DNA from: Clostridia bacterium | GTDB taxonomy: Bacteria; Bacillota; Clostridia; Peptostreptococcales; Anaerovoracaceae | Direction: 5' to 3' | DNA: 64,000 bases | Assembly (NCBI GenBank): GCA_902363595.1 | Contig: CABJAP010000013.1 | Span: forward strand, 75,033-139,032 | The notes under the pieces: generated by a model | The model's database searches: none | What the model was told of the DNA's origin: nothing | The model's input: the letters and a program-made list of their open reading frames with translations, nothing else | Position numbers and translations under genes: made by a program | Shown here: positions 24,615-33,804 of the stretch, piece by piece | How the letters are laid out: the number at the start of each line of letters is the position of its first letter | Position numbering within the stretch: position 1 is the stretch's first letter

Positions 24615-26252
24615 CTACCCTTTAAAAATCGTCTCCCCTCTGCAAATCGTCTCGCAAACTTCAACGAATGCAATTTCATCCTCCGGTATCTCGAAGAGGT
24701 CCTTCTCCAGAATGACCAAATCCGCATCTTTTCCGGACTCGATGGAACCTGTCTCATCCTCGCGTCCCAGCACTTTGGCGCCATTGATGGTAAAGGATTC
24801 AATCATCTGCCGCAGAGACACCCGCTCCTCTTTACCAAGTACGCAGTTTGGGTCCTCCTTGTTCATTTCCGGATAACAACGATTGACTCCCATCTGAATC
24901 CCCCGAAGAGGCTTGGGCACAGGCGTCACACTGAAATCGCTGGCCGATGCGACGATCAGGCCGGCATCAAAGAAGGTCTTCATGGGGTATTCTTTTTCAA
25001 CCCGCTCTTTACCCAAAAACGGCTCTTCCAGTTTGAAGTAATATCCTGGGTCCTTTACATACCAGTAAGGGTCCGCCGATATGGCCACATTGAGCGGCTT
25101 CATCCGCGGCAGATCGACCGGATCCAGCAGCTGAACATGGGCGGCCAGCGGCATCCTCTTCTTGGGACCGCCCACCTGTTCAACATATTCCAATACATCC
25201 AGCATCTGCTCCGCCGCCCGGTCGCCGATCACGTGGAAGTGGGGCATCAGCCCCGCCTGATCTGCCAAAACCACTACCTGCTTCAAATCCGCTTCCTTCC
25301 AGATAGGCTCGCCGCAGTAATCGGGCCGATTGGCATAAGGTTCCTTCAGCCACGCAGTAGACGCCTCAATAACACCGTCAACAAAAAATTTGACATGCTT
25401 GCCCTTGAGCATGATCCCGTCCGTCTCTTGACGATAGCGCTCATACTGATCCGCATCTTTCAGTGGGTCGTCCGCATAAGTATTAAACGAAACATTCATT
25501 TTAGAGATGAGCTTATTTTCTTTTTCCAGACGAAGCAGCGCCTGATAAGCCGGTCCGTCTCCGTCAATCATGGCATCATGGGACATGGTGATCCCGTAGG
25601 AAGCCATAATCTCCTGATACTTAAGAAGCCCTGCCATGTATTCCTCTACGGAATAGTCGGGGACGATCTTGCGCACCAAATCCTGGGCCGCTTCACGGAA
25701 GGTTCCGGTCAGTTCCCCAGTAACTGGATCTTTCTCAATGACTCCTCCCTCCGGGCAAACCGTATTCTCATCGATGCCGGCCAGCTCCATGGCCTTGGAG
25801 TTGGCCCATACGGAATGATGATCTCCTGAATCAAAGGCCATTGGAAGATCGGGCCTGATCTTATCCAGCATAAAGCGCGACGGCCCCTGCGGCGGAAAAT
25901 GAGGATTTACCCACCCAACACCCTGAAGAAAGGTTATATGGGGATACTCTTCCAGGAATGCTTCAATCCGTCTCAAATACTCGTCGACGTCTTTACAGTC
26001 AAACAGATCCACTTTATATAAAAGCTCGGTCCCGCCCCAGGAAGGATGGGCGTGGGAGTCGACAAATCCTGGGAGTACCATTTTTCCCTGAAGATCGATC
26101 ACCTGCGTGTTCTCCTCTTTATATGCTAATATCTGATCGCTGCTTCCCACACCAGCGATTTTGGTCCCTGCCAGAGCAACGGCCTGGGCTTTGCTCCACT
26201 GCCGGTCAGCCGTGTAAACGGCCCCATTGTAAAATATTTTTGTTACTCTCAC
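24615..26252 (-). CDS. YtcJ-like amidohydrolase, second copy
   Basis: This 545-residue amidohydrolase superfamily protein starts at GTG 26252, supported by AAGGAGG 5 nt upstream. The metal HxH lies in LPGFVDSHAHPSWGG; HFHVIGDRAAEQML and AAHVQLLDPVDLPRM supply later ligands; ASASDFSVTPVPKPLRG has the catalytic Asp; the end GSIESGKDADLVILEKDLF is the C-terminal sandwich. It is a distant paralogue of the 4686-6293 gene. It starts 18 nt after a nitrilase-type hydrolase, so an amide substrate may be processed by both. Substrate unknown. Confidence 0.88.
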   Translation of the reverse strand: MRVTKIFYNGAVYTADRQWSKAQAVALAGTKIAGVGSSDQILAYKEENTQVIDLQGKMVLPGFVDSHAHPSWGGTELLYKVDLFDCKDVDEYLRRIEAFLEEYPHITFLQGVGWVNPHFPPQGPSRFMLDKIRPDLPMAFDSGDHHSVWANSKAMELAGIDENTVCPEGGVIEKDPVTGELTGTFREAAQDLVRKIVPDYSVEEYMAGLLKYQEIMASYGITMSHDAMIDGDGPAYQALLRLEKENKLISKMNVSFNTYADDPLKDADQYERYRQETDGIMLKGKHVKFFVDGVIEASTAWLKEPYANRPDYCGEPIWKEADLKQVVVLADQAGLMPHFHVIGDRAAEQMLDVLEYVEQVGGPKKRMPLAAHVQLLDPVDLPRMKPLNVAISADPYWYVKDPGYYFKLEEPFLGKERVEKEYPMKTFFDAGLIVASASDFSVTPVPKPLRGIQMGVNRCYPEMNKEDPNCVLGKEERVSLRQMIESFTINGAKVLGREDETGSIESGKDADLVILEKDLFEIPEDEIAFVEVCETICRGETIFKG

Positions 26253-26270
26253 TTCCGCCTCCTTATCCTT

Positions 26271-27158
26271 TTATTTACTCTTTCCGTCCAATGTGAGCAA
26301 TTTCTGATAGCACTCGGGGCGGCGGTCCCTGAACACACAGACCTCTCTTCGATAGGCTGCAAGTTCATCCAGATCAAAAGATACGGTGAGCACGGCCTCA
26401 TGTTCGGTATCGGCCTCCGCAACCTTGTTTCCCCGGTTATCGGAGATAAAGGATGCTCCCCAGAAGCGGATCGCCGTTGTGCCCATCTTTTCAATTCCAA
26501 TACGGTTTGAAGCCACAACAGGCACCATATTGGCCGCCGCATGGCCTAACATGGTATTTTGCCAGTGATCAAAATCATCGGGCTCACTGGCCAGTTCCGG
26601 CTCCGGTACGGCAAAAGTCCCGATGGCCGTAGGATACAGCAGAATCTCGGCGCCCATCAGAGCCATGCACCTTGCGGCTTCCGGGAACCATTGATCCCAG
26701 CAGATTCCGATTCCAATCTTGGCAAAACGGGTATCCCAAACCTTAAAGCCTGTGTCCCCGGGACTGAAATAAAACTTTTCGTAGTAGCCGGGATCATCTG
26801 GAATATGGGTTTTTCGGTAAATTCCCAGATTGGTGCCGTCGGCATCGATGACCATTATGGAATTAAAGCGGCAGCATCCGCTTTCTTCATAAAAGCTGAT
26901 CGGAAGAACCACATTCAGTTCTTTTGCCAGCTTGGAGAATCGTTTAATTAACGGATGTCCTTCTGCCGGCCTTGCGATTTTTAAATTCTCATAATCGACC
27001 ACTTGGGCAAAATACTGGGTGTGAAATAGTTCCTGAATCTGAATAATATTGGCTCCCTGTGCGGCGGCCTGACGAATTAATTTCTCTGCACGATCTGCAT
27101 TTAGTTGCGGATCTTTTTCGCATATCATCTGCGTTGCAGCAACCGTTACCTTCTTCAT
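26271..27158 (-). CDS. Carbon-nitrogen hydrolase (N-carbamoylputrescine amidase-like)
   Basis: The protein has 295 residues from ATG 27158, with GAGGAGGG upstream. The nitrilase-superfamily triad is present: Glu43 (QIQELFHTQYF), Lys116 (YRKTHIPDDPGYYEKFYF) and Cys153 (GICWDQWFPEAAR). The combination ELFHTQYF, YRKTHIPD and ICWDQWFPE closely matches AguB-type N-carbamoylputrescine amidases (polyamine synthesis), but no agmatine deiminase is nearby. Its partner here is an amidohydrolase, so the true substrate could be another N-carbamoyl or amide compound. A divergent AraC regulator begins about 190 bp away. Confidence 0.85.
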   Translation of the reverse strand: MKKVTVAATQMICEKDPQLNADRAEKLIRQAAAQGANIIQIQELFHTQYFAQVVDYENLKIARPAEGHPLIKRFSKLAKELNVVLPISFYEESGCCRFNSIMVIDADGTNLGIYRKTHIPDDPGYYEKFYFSPGDTGFKVWDTRFAKIGIGICWDQWFPEAARCMALMGAEILLYPTAIGTFAVPEPELASEPDDFDHWQNTMLGHAAANMVPVVASNRIGIEKMGTTAIRFWGASFISDNRGNKVAEADTEHEAVLTVSFDLDELAAYRREVCVFRDRRPECYQKLLTLDGKSK

Positions 27159-27349
27159 CGTTTCCCTCCTCGACATTTCTTTGATCAAATTGTATCCAAA
27201 ATAGCTGCCTCAATCTATAACTCTCTTGCGCAGTTTAATGTCTTTTTTTAAATATTCAGATTTTTTCTTGTGTATTTCCCAGATCCTTCCGAATGTGATA
27301 TAATCAAAAATAGCAACTAAGACTAGCTGAAACCGGAAAGGAATTCATA

Positions 27350-28924
27350 ATGTTAAAGAAGATTCAGTATGAAGATGGTCTGCCTATAAAGGTACAAGTA
27401 TTGAAGATTCAAGAGTATCCTTGGCATATGCACAATGACATTCAAGTCATCTACGTGCTGGAAGGTGAGATTGATCTAAAAATGACCTACACTCGCTATT
27501 ATCTTTCAAAAAATCATATGCATTTTATTCATAGTGATGACGTACATGGAGTAAAAGGCCTTACAGAAAATAACTTAGTTGTTGTCCTCAGTCTTAATAT
27601 GGATTACTTCTCCCAGTTCTATCCGGAGCTGGACACCCAAGTATTTACCACGAAGGGCAGCGAGGATGTGGCCACCTACAAAAGGCAGCTGGCCATGAAA
27701 GCCCATATCTTCGCCATCATTTCCGAATTGTACGCAAAAAAACGCGGTTACAAAAACCGCATGAAAGATCTGTCTTTGGAGTTAATGGACGCCTTATATA
27801 AGGATTTTCGGGGCTTCAAGGTGGATCGGGTCAACCGCAGCTTTGAACATATGATATCCCACGACATCCTGCAAATCGACCGGGTCAGCCGCGTGGTCAG
27901 CCTGGTATATAAAAACTACCCCTACAAAATAAGTCTGGCTGCCATTGCAGAAAAAGAAAACATCAACACCTATTACCTGTCCCATCTTTTCCAAAAGCAG
28001 ATCGGCGACAGCTTTCGCAACTTTGTCAGTATGGTTCGCGTTGAAATGTCAGAGGCGCAGCTTTTGACTACAAATGCCTCCGTCTCACAAATTTCGCAAA
28101 ACGTCGGCTTCTCTAATGCAAAATATTATGTGGAAAATTTTAAAGAGTGGTTCGGCTGTCATCCCAAGGAATACCGCCAGCTTTACAAAGATCAGATTCT
28201 AGGGAATGCTGCGGAACGAATCGAAGAGCTACCTCTGGAAAGCATCAACGATGTCATCGATTCTTATTCCGAATTTCCGGTATTTATCGGCGCCAGTGGG
28301 ATCATTCGCTCTGCGAAAATCGACTTAAAAAAAGAACCCGAAGGCACCATCCTGCCCATCCGCCACCGGTTGATTCCCAAGAAACTCTATGATCATTATG
28401 ATCCTTTTACCCAATGTCTTTCCATGGTAAAGGCTTTGGTAAAGCCGCCCCATCAAATCCCCCAGCTGCCTTTGTTCGACTCGCCTCAGGACACGGCCGG
28501 GCTAAAGGCGATCAATGGGCTCAAAAAACCCCAGTACTACTTATATGCGCTTTTGTCCACAATGTATGAAACGGTAGTATGCGCGGAAGATACTTTTCTG
28601 CTGGTAAAAAGCGGGGAAAACTATCAGCTTTTGTTTTTCAACGATAACAAAGATGAATCCCAAAGCTATGAGTTCAGCCTCTTTAAAATTTCCGGCGAAT
28701 ATCAGATTACAGAGCGGCGGTTTCAAGCCGGCGACTCCTGCATCAGCGGCTGGAAGCAACTTAATTTTAAGAGCCAGCTGACTAGCCAGGAATTCGAGAG
28801 CATACAAGCGCTGTCAGCGCCCAGGACCGTTTATCAGATGATTTCGCCGTGGGGCAGCTGCACCCTTTCCGCCAACCTATCTGCAAATGAAATCCGATTT
28901 TTGGAGTTAAGGAAGGAGGAGTGA
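27350..28924 (+). CDS. AraC-type regulator with cupin and C-terminal beta domain
   Basis: The protein has 524 residues. An N-terminal cupin sensor (about 5-80; YPWHMHNDIQVIYVLEGEIDL) is followed by helices and an AraC double helix-turn-helix (about 180-285; KISLAAIAEKENINTYYLSHLFQKQIGDSF and ISQNVGFSNAKYYVENFKEWFGCHPKEYR). It continues about 240 residues beyond the usual end; the tail (EYQITERRFQAGDSCISGW, then LSAPRTVYQMISPWGSCTLSANLSANEIRFLEL) looks like the C-terminal beta domain of GH39-type glycosidases. Such regulators are known in Firmicutes. It is likely to control the divergent nitrilase/amidohydrolase pair. TATAAT lies at 27299-27304. Confidence 0.85.
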   Translation: MLKKIQYEDGLPIKVQVLKIQEYPWHMHNDIQVIYVLEGEIDLKMTYTRYYLSKNHMHFIHSDDVHGVKGLTENNLVVVLSLNMDYFSQFYPELDTQVFTTKGSEDVATYKRQLAMKAHIFAIISELYAKKRGYKNRMKDLSLELMDALYKDFRGFKVDRVNRSFEHMISHDILQIDRVSRVVSLVYKNYPYKISLAAIAEKENINTYYLSHLFQKQIGDSFRNFVSMVRVEMSEAQLLTTNASVSQISQNVGFSNAKYYVENFKEWFGCHPKEYRQLYKDQILGNAAERIEELPLESINDVIDSYSEFPVFIGASGIIRSAKIDLKKEPEGTILPIRHRLIPKKLYDHYDPFTQCLSMVKALVKPPHQIPQLPLFDSPQDTAGLKAINGLKKPQYYLYALLSTMYETVVCAEDTFLLVKSGENYQLLFFNDNKDESQSYEFSLFKISGEYQITERRFQAGDSCISGWKQLNFKSQLTSQEFESIQALSAPRTVYQMISPWGSCTLSANLSANEIRFLELRKEE

Positions 28925-28961
28925 GCGGGGGATACCGCTGTCCAGTCTTCAGATCGTAAGC

Positions 28962-28999
28962 AAAAAAACAACCCAAAAGGCTCGCAGGCTTTTGGGTTG
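28962..28999 (-). terminator. Rho-independent terminator of the GntR gene
   Basis: A perfect 11-bp stem CAACCCAAAAG/CTTTTGGGTTG (28969-28999) is followed on the minus strand by T7. The AraC gene ends on the other side, so it separates the two convergent genes. Confidence 0.85.
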
Positions 29000-29014
29000 C
29001 AGCTATGTTGCCTT

Positions 29015-29686
29015 TTATCGGCGTCCCTGGGCAATGCCGTCCCGGATCACCATGTCCTTCAGCCGGTCAATATGTATATCAGCGGCGGCCCTGGCATCAG
29101 CAGCCCGCCCGTCGCGAATGGCCTCCATGATTTGCCTATGCTCTTCCGGCATGTTCTCCGCCCGGCGGAAGTTATCATAGTATATATAGCGGAATCTCAG
29201 AACCAGCTCCTGCAGCTGTTCAATCATTTGTACCAAAATATTGTTGTTGCAGGATTCCACAATGATCCTGTGAAACTTGGTATCATAAGCGATCATATTG
29301 GCGGTGTTGCCTTCTGCGACTGCTTGGTTGTAGGAGTCGGACGCTTTTTTTAGTTCCGCCATCTGTCCGTCAGTCATACGAGATGCAGCAAAAAACGCCG
29401 CCAGCCCTTCCATGTCCTGGCGCACTTCCAGGATATCAACCATATCCTTTGTGGATATTTGAGAAGCATATGCGCCCCTTCTAGGTTCTATAGTCACCAG
29501 ACCTTCTTTCTCCAGCTTGCGAATTGCTTCGCGGATTGGAGTCCTGCTGACACCCATGTCTTCTGCCAATTCCACTTCCATCATTCTCGTCCCCGGCACG
29601 ATCTTTCCAGTCAGTATCTGCATTTTCAGCTCTTCATATACGATTTCTCTAAGGGGTCTATGGTTTTGGATATCAAAATTCAGCAT
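29015..29686 (-). CDS. GntR family regulator (FadR/VanR subgroup)
   Basis: The protein has 223 residues from ATG 29686 (GAGAGGA upstream; the earlier GTG overlaps that site). The winged helix lies at about 10-75: REIVYEELKMQILTGKIVPGTRMMEVELAEDMGVSRTPIREAIRKLEKEGLV is canonical. The C-terminal FCD helical ligand domain (about 85-215) has the metal-binding residues in YDTKFHRIIVESCNN and ADARAAADIHIDRL. FCD regulators bind small carboxylic acids; the ligand here is unknown. It is downstream of ispE by 16 nt, probably co-transcribed by chance. Confidence 0.9.
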   Translation of the reverse strand: MLNFDIQNHRPLREIVYEELKMQILTGKIVPGTRMMEVELAEDMGVSRTPIREAIRKLEKEGLVTIEPRRGAYASQISTKDMVDILEVRQDMEGLAAFFAASRMTDGQMAELKKASDSYNQAVAEGNTANMIAYDTKFHRIIVESCNNNILVQMIEQLQELVLRFRYIYYDNFRRAENMPEEHRQIMEAIRDGRAADARAAADIHIDRLKDMVIRDGIAQGRR

Positions 29687-29702
29687 CTTTTTTCCTCTCA
29701 CA

Positions 29703-30629
29703 TTAATAGGTAGTTCTGGTCCAGAACGTTTCTTTATTATAGGCTTTCAGCTCTTCATAAGCGCGCTGCGCTTCGCCCCTGTTCCTACACAGAGCGAAGA
29801 TAGTGGGACCACTTCCGCTCATTAAAACTGCCTCTTCGTTAAACAGCCTTTCAACCTTGTTCTTTGTATACATAACATTAGGATACCTTGTAAGAGTAAA
29901 ATTTTCAAGTACATTGATCATATTTTTTTGAATTATTTTATAATTTTTTTCGGCAAGAGCAGCAACAAGCTCAGCTGTATTGGGACGTTCTTCAATTTTA
30001 TCAAGTGCAAGTCCCTGATAGACTTCCGCAGTTGACACACCAATAGACGGTTTGGTGAGAACCAGATGGCTCTTTAGCCCGATGATTGGTTCCAAATCAG
30101 TTCCTGTTCCCCGGGCCACGGCGCAGTGTGCAGCCAAGGGATCATTGGCAAGTCCCAAATCCGGGTTTTCCTTTGCCTGCCCCATGATGGAAAAGGGAAC
30201 ATCCGATCCAAGTTCACTGCCCATTTCACACATATCTTTCACAGTCAAACCCAAACTCCAAAGTTGATTTAGAGCGTGAAGCACAGCAGCTCCGTTGCTG
30301 CTGCCTCCCGCCAGCCCGGCAGCCACGGGAATCCTCTTTTTTATATCGATCCGAATCTTACCGCTGCGTGCTTCTCCGTATTGGCGGATCATCAAATGCG
30401 CCGCCTTGTAAGCTAAGTTGCGGCTGTCTCTCGGCAGATAGGGTCTGTTTGTGGATACTTCGATCTCAACTCGGCCGTTTTGGTTTTCAAACCACCGCAC
30501 TGCAACATCATCGTGCAGTAAAATCTGCTGCATAACCATTTCCACTTGGTGATATCCATTTTCAAGTCTTTTCTTTACGTCCAGGGAAAGATTGATTTTT
30601 CCACAGGCTTTTACTTGGATTCTCTGCAT
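29703..30629 (-). CDS. ispE: 4-diphosphocytidyl-2-C-methyl-D-erythritol kinase
   Basis: The protein has 308 residues from ATG 30629 (GAGGAG upstream). GHMP kinase motifs run in order: CGKINLSLDVKKRLENGYHQVEMVMQ, VAAGLAGGSSNGAAVLHALN (phosphate loop), LGSDVPFSIMG, and LMSGSGPTIFALC near the C-terminus. It phosphorylates CDP-methylerythritol in the MEP route to isoprenoids. The upstream neighbour's terminator (30642-30672) lies directly before the start, so ispE may depend on readthrough or a promoter inside that hairpin region. Confidence 0.94.
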   Translation of the reverse strand: MQRIQVKACGKINLSLDVKKRLENGYHQVEMVMQQILLHDDVAVRWFENQNGRVEIEVSTNRPYLPRDSRNLAYKAAHLMIRQYGEARSGKIRIDIKKRIPVAAGLAGGSSNGAAVLHALNQLWSLGLTVKDMCEMGSELGSDVPFSIMGQAKENPDLGLANDPLAAHCAVARGTGTDLEPIIGLKSHLVLTKPSIGVSTAEVYQGLALDKIEERPNTAELVAALAEKNYKIIQKNMINVLENFTLTRYPNVMYTKNKVERLFNEEAVLMSGSGPTIFALCRNRGEAQRAYEELKAYNKETFWTRTTY

Positions 30630-30641
30630 CTTCTCCTCCTC

Positions 30642-30672
30642 AAAAAAGAGCGGGATACCCCCGCTCTTTTTC
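30642..30672 (-). terminator. Rho-independent terminator after the Ig-like protein gene
   Basis: The stem AAAGAGCGGG/CCCGCTCTTT with a T-run on the minus strand lies between the Ig-like gene and ispE; the mirrored A-run could also serve the plus strand. Confidence 0.75.
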
Positions 30673-30673
30673 A

Positions 30674-31555
30674 TTATTTTTTCTTGGAATTGTTTTTGTT
30701 CTTGCTGTTCTTCTGTTTTCCCGTCTGGTTCTTCGGTCTGGTTGTTCCTTTATTTGGCTGCTGGGATTTTTTCGGTTTTGCTTTTTTCGGTGCCTTATAC
30801 TTTCCACCGCCTGCAGAAATCGGTCTCGGCCCCGCCACCCGCTTTTTGTTCGCTTCTTTCTCAAGCAGTTCTTTTTCTTCTTTTGCCCGCTTGGCAGCTC
30901 GTTTTGCAGCAGCCGCCGCTTCTTTTTCTTTTGTCTTCTGATCCTTTTCTACGATCTCTTCAACGGATTTACCTGTGCGCTTGGCTTCTTTATATGGATT
31001 TACCGTATCATGTTTGCCTTTTGCCGCCTTTTCCTTTTCCATCTGTTTTTTCATGCTTCTGGATGAGAAAAAGATCATGCCGACCATCATCACACCCATC
31101 ATAACCATGTTTACGGTCATATTTTTGGATTGATCCAGCGTTTTAAATGAAACTTTATCTCCTTTAGCGAGCGTATCTCCGTTGGTAGCCTGAAATTCGG
31201 GATCAATGGTCAAGGTATATTCCGTGTCTCCCTGGATTTTAGCGTCTGCGCTGCTGAGAACCATCATCAGCCCGTCTTCGTCGGGGCTGTATGCCACATA
31301 GATGGGAACATCCTTGCCTTTTTCATCCACCAGTTTAACAGCTTTTTTGTTGGCCTTGCGAATATCTTTGGACTTGGGCCTTACATCCTGATTAAACCAA
31401 ATCTTAATACTTGCATTTTCTACTGCGGTCCCCGTAGCTCCGTCCTTTGGGTATTGATCTTTTATCGCCAAGTCGCCTTGTCCTGCAAAACAAACGGATG
31501 CTGACATGAATACCAGCATAACGGAAAGGCATAAGATAGCGCCTATTCTTTTCAT
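30674..31555 (-). CDS. Secreted/membrane protein with SbsA-type Ig-like domain
   Basis: The protein has 293 residues. A signal peptide (about 1-24, ending VCFAGQ) is followed by an Ig-like domain (about 28-145; YPKDGATGTAVENASIKIWFNQDV, then LTIDPEFQATNGDTLAKGDKVSFKT), as in bacterial Ig-like (Big_5/SbsA) proteins. Next come a membrane helix (about 150-170, VNMVMMGVMMVGMIFF) and a very basic Lys/Ala-rich cytosolic tail with coiled-coil character (EKEAAAAAKRAAKRAKEEKELLE). The lysine-rich end could bind nucleic acid or the membrane. It starts within the stop codon of tadA (ATGA overlap). Role unknown. Confidence 0.75.
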   Translation of the reverse strand: MKRIGAILCLSVMLVFMSASVCFAGQGDLAIKDQYPKDGATGTAVENASIKIWFNQDVRPKSKDIRKANKKAVKLVDEKGKDVPIYVAYSPDEDGLMMVLSSADAKIQGDTEYTLTIDPEFQATNGDTLAKGDKVSFKTLDQSKNMTVNMVMMGVMMVGMIFFSSRSMKKQMEKEKAAKGKHDTVNPYKEAKRTGKSVEEIVEKDQKTKEKEAAAAAKRAAKRAKEEKELLEKEANKKRVAGPRPISAGGGKYKAPKKAKPKKSQQPNKGTTRPKNQTGKQKNSKNKNNSKKK

Positions 31556-32019
31556 AGTTGTATTTCCTCCGACTTCTTCTTTCTCAATTGTTTAAAGAAT
31601 GCTTTGAGTATGTCATGACATTCCTGCTGCATGATGCCCGTCTCAATTTCGACATAATGATTGAGCCGCGGTTCCTGCGGTATATTGAAAACAGAGCCGC
31701 ATGCGCCTCCCTTGGGATCCATCGTTCCAATGTAAAGTTTTTTAATGCGGGCCCAAACAATGGCTCCCGCACACATGGCACATGGCTCAGCCGTAACATA
31801 CAGATTACAGCCCAAAAGTCTCCAGCCGCCCAGCACCTGCGCTGCCTCTCGCAAGGCGATCATCTCTGCATGGGCTGTCGGATCTTTTGCTCTCTCTGTT
31901 AAATTGTGTCCGCGTCCTATGATCATGCCGTCTTTTTCAACTACGGCTCCAATGGGGACTTCACCCAGATCATAAGCGATTTGCGCCTCTTTTAAGGCTT
32001 CTAACATGTACTTCCTCAT
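31552..32019 (-). CDS. tadA: tRNA-specific adenosine deaminase
   Basis: The protein has 155 residues from ATG 32019; a shorter start at ATG 32007 has a slightly better ribosome site but would trim the first helix. The zinc-binding cytidine-deaminase motifs are complete: HAEMIAL with His50 and Glu52, and EPCAMCAGAIVWA with Cys80 and Cys83. KLYIGTMDPKGGACGSVFNI is typical of TadA, which makes inosine at the wobble position of tRNA-Arg(ACG). Nucleotide-deaminase cousins are less likely given the exact match. Confidence 0.93.
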   Translation of the reverse strand: MRKYMLEALKEAQIAYDLGEVPIGAVVEKDGMIIGRGHNLTERAKDPTAHAEMIALREAAQVLGGWRLLGCNLYVTAEPCAMCAGAIVWARIKKLYIGTMDPKGGACGSVFNIPQEPRLNHYVEIETGIMQQECHDILKAFFKQLRKKKSEEIQL

Positions 32020-32103
32020 ATACCCTACAATGTTACCATATTTTCTGGTTTCTATCAAGCAAAATTCGCCGTTTAACGGGAAAATCGGGAGGAAGCCGGA
32101 GGG

Positions 32104-32973
32104 TTATTTCTTAAATTCTTCGATTGAACCAGTCGAACGGTTGACTGCCGCAATCCAATAGCCGTAGGCCACTTGCCTATTTTTTAAGGATGCGCCTTCA
32201 GCATCGGCTTGATAACCTTCTGCACCCATGATCGGCTGCCAGAGAACAAATCCGGAATTGCCGCTGTCCGGCTGTTCTTGTTCCAAATAGCGGCCCGGTA
32301 CTCCGATAAAATAGTAGTCCTTGCTCAGGCCAAAGATGAAATGTCTGTATCTGGACATGGTATATTGAGCGCCTGGGGATACCAGCGGGAATTTCCCCAA
32401 GTTGACGATCCTTCTCCAGTCAGCTCCAGTTCGGTCTTCCTTAAAAGGAATCAGCCTGTCGTAAAGTTCTTTTTTGTTTTCAATCGCTTCACAGCATTGC
32501 AGGACGTAGTGGTTATAATAGTCATTATAGGTCTCGGGCCCTTTCTTGCCTGCGGCTTCAATCTTTGCTTCCAGCGTCCCCCGAAGAATCGGATGAAGCG
32601 GCTCCCGATTATCTGTTGCCGATACTGCGACGATTATGGCAATGGTAAAGTAATCCAAGCCGTTTCCATTTCCATCTACATCTGCCGGATTAATTCGAAG
32701 ATAGGTTTCACCGCGCCCTCTGCTGCTGATCATCAGGTTACCGACAATTTTATAGATTGTTTTTTCATTCTTCTTGCCGAATAAAATCAACTTATAGACA
32801 TAGCTGCCTCGTTCAAAGCACCTGAGATTTTCTGCTCCTACCCGCAGGGATCCTCGATTTCCACCGGTCTCCAACTTTATGTATCCACGGATTTGTTTGT
32901 TTTTGTCCAAGGCAAAGTTCCGGTTCTGTTCATCCAGCATAATAAAGCTTTTTTTATGACTCATATACTCCAT
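32104..32973 (-). CDS. Hypothetical protein, Clostridial conserved family
   Basis: The protein has 289 residues; AAGGAGG lies 9 nt before ATG 32973. There is no signal peptide or membrane helix. The N-terminal half has a beta-rich pattern, LDEQNRNFALDKNKQIRGYIKLE and LKRFERGSYVYKL-like text, with GRGETYLRINPADVDGNGNGLDYFTIAI in the middle. The C-terminal half has FIFGLSKDYYFIGVPGRYLE and GYWIAAVNRSTGSIEEF. I recall similar uncharacterised proteins from spore-forming Clostridia (DUF7922-like is a guess). No function can be given. It lies between tadA and a divergent CvpA gene. Confidence 0.7.
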   Translation of the reverse strand: MEYMSHKKSFIMLDEQNRNFALDKNKQIRGYIKLETGGNRGSLRVGAENLRCFERGSYVYKLILFGKKNEKTIYKIVGNLMISSRGRGETYLRINPADVDGNGNGLDYFTIAIIVAVSATDNREPLHPILRGTLEAKIEAAGKKGPETYNDYYNHYVLQCCEAIENKKELYDRLIPFKEDRTGADWRRIVNLGKFPLVSPGAQYTMSRYRHFIFGLSKDYYFIGVPGRYLEQEQPDSGNSGFVLWQPIMGAEGYQADAEGASLKNRQVAYGYWIAAVNRSTGSIEEFKK

Positions 32974-33060
32974 GGTCTGCGACCTCCTTGATTTTTCACT
33001 GTTTTTCTAGTAATATATGAACAGGTTTAACTGGCTATTCGAATAAAGTGGAGGTATATT

Positions 33061-33702
33061 TTGTTTTTAGATATCGTTGTTGCTATCATTTTGATCCTGA
33101 CGATGGTTTCCGGATTCCGCAAAGGGTTTATTTATACATTTACCCATACACTGGGGTGGCTGGGGGCCATGATCGCAGCCTTCTTTTTTGCATCGCCCCT
33201 GCGGAAGTATTTGATCGATACTACCCAGCTGGACGATCAGATTTATAAAGCCTTTTATGACAAGCTTTCTCTGTCCTCCGATTCGCTAGCAGCATCATCC
33301 GACACGCTGCCCTTGATTTTGGGAAAAGGAATCGACACAGCGGCGTCGGAGGCGGCTCAGAACATTGCCGGCAGGCTGACCGAGCTGACGATGACGATTG
33401 TCTCTTTTCTGCTCATCCTGCTGGCCGTCAAATTGATTGCCTTTTTTCTGACCTTGGCCCTATCTAAAAGGCAGAACAAAGGGTTTGTCGGTTTTTTGGA
33501 CGGGCTGTTGGGCCTGGCTGCCGGTATGATTCGCGGGGTCCTCTTTGTCTTTCTTTTTCTGGCGCTCTTGCTGCCGGTGGTGAATTTGGTATCGCCGGCC
33601 AGTACGCAGCTGATTCTGGATAGTCTGGACGCTTCTTATTTCAGCCGCACCCTTTATGACAGCAATTTTATCGTGCTGGTCATCGGCGATTTACTTACAT
33701 AA
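33061..33702 (+). CDS. CvpA family membrane protein
   Basis: This 213-residue protein starts with TTG 33061, set by GGAGG 6-7 nt upstream. Four membrane helices are visible; LDIVVAIILILTMVSGFRKGFIYTFTHTLGWLGAMIAAFFF is the usual CvpA opening and GFVGFLDGLLGLAAGMIRGVLFVFLFL the conserved C-terminal pair. CvpA proteins affect colicin V export, purine-gene expression and envelope stress in other bacteria, but no molecular function is agreed. It is a single gene with a strong terminator after it. Confidence 0.85.
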   Translation: MFLDIVVAIILILTMVSGFRKGFIYTFTHTLGWLGAMIAAFFFASPLRKYLIDTTQLDDQIYKAFYDKLSLSSDSLAASSDTLPLILGKGIDTAASEAAQNIAGRLTELTMTIVSFLLILLAVKLIAFFLTLALSKRQNKGFVGFLDGLLGLAAGMIRGVLFVFLFLALLLPVVNLVSPASTQLILDSLDASYFSRTLYDSNFIVLVIGDLLT

Positions 33703-33732
33703 TGTGATTGTATAAGGGGCTTTATATGACAA

Positions 33733-33787
33733 CAGCGCCGGAAGCCTGATTTCTTATATGAAATCGGTTTCCGGCGCTGATTTTTTT
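33733..33787 (+). terminator. Bidirectional terminator between CvpA and sortase genes
   Basis: A long stem (CAGCGCCGGAA... with ...TTCCGGCGCTG, 33733-33779) is followed by T7 on the plus strand. The sortase gene ends on the opposite side. Confidence 0.8.
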
Positions 33788-33804
33788 AATCATACGTCGC
33801 GTTG

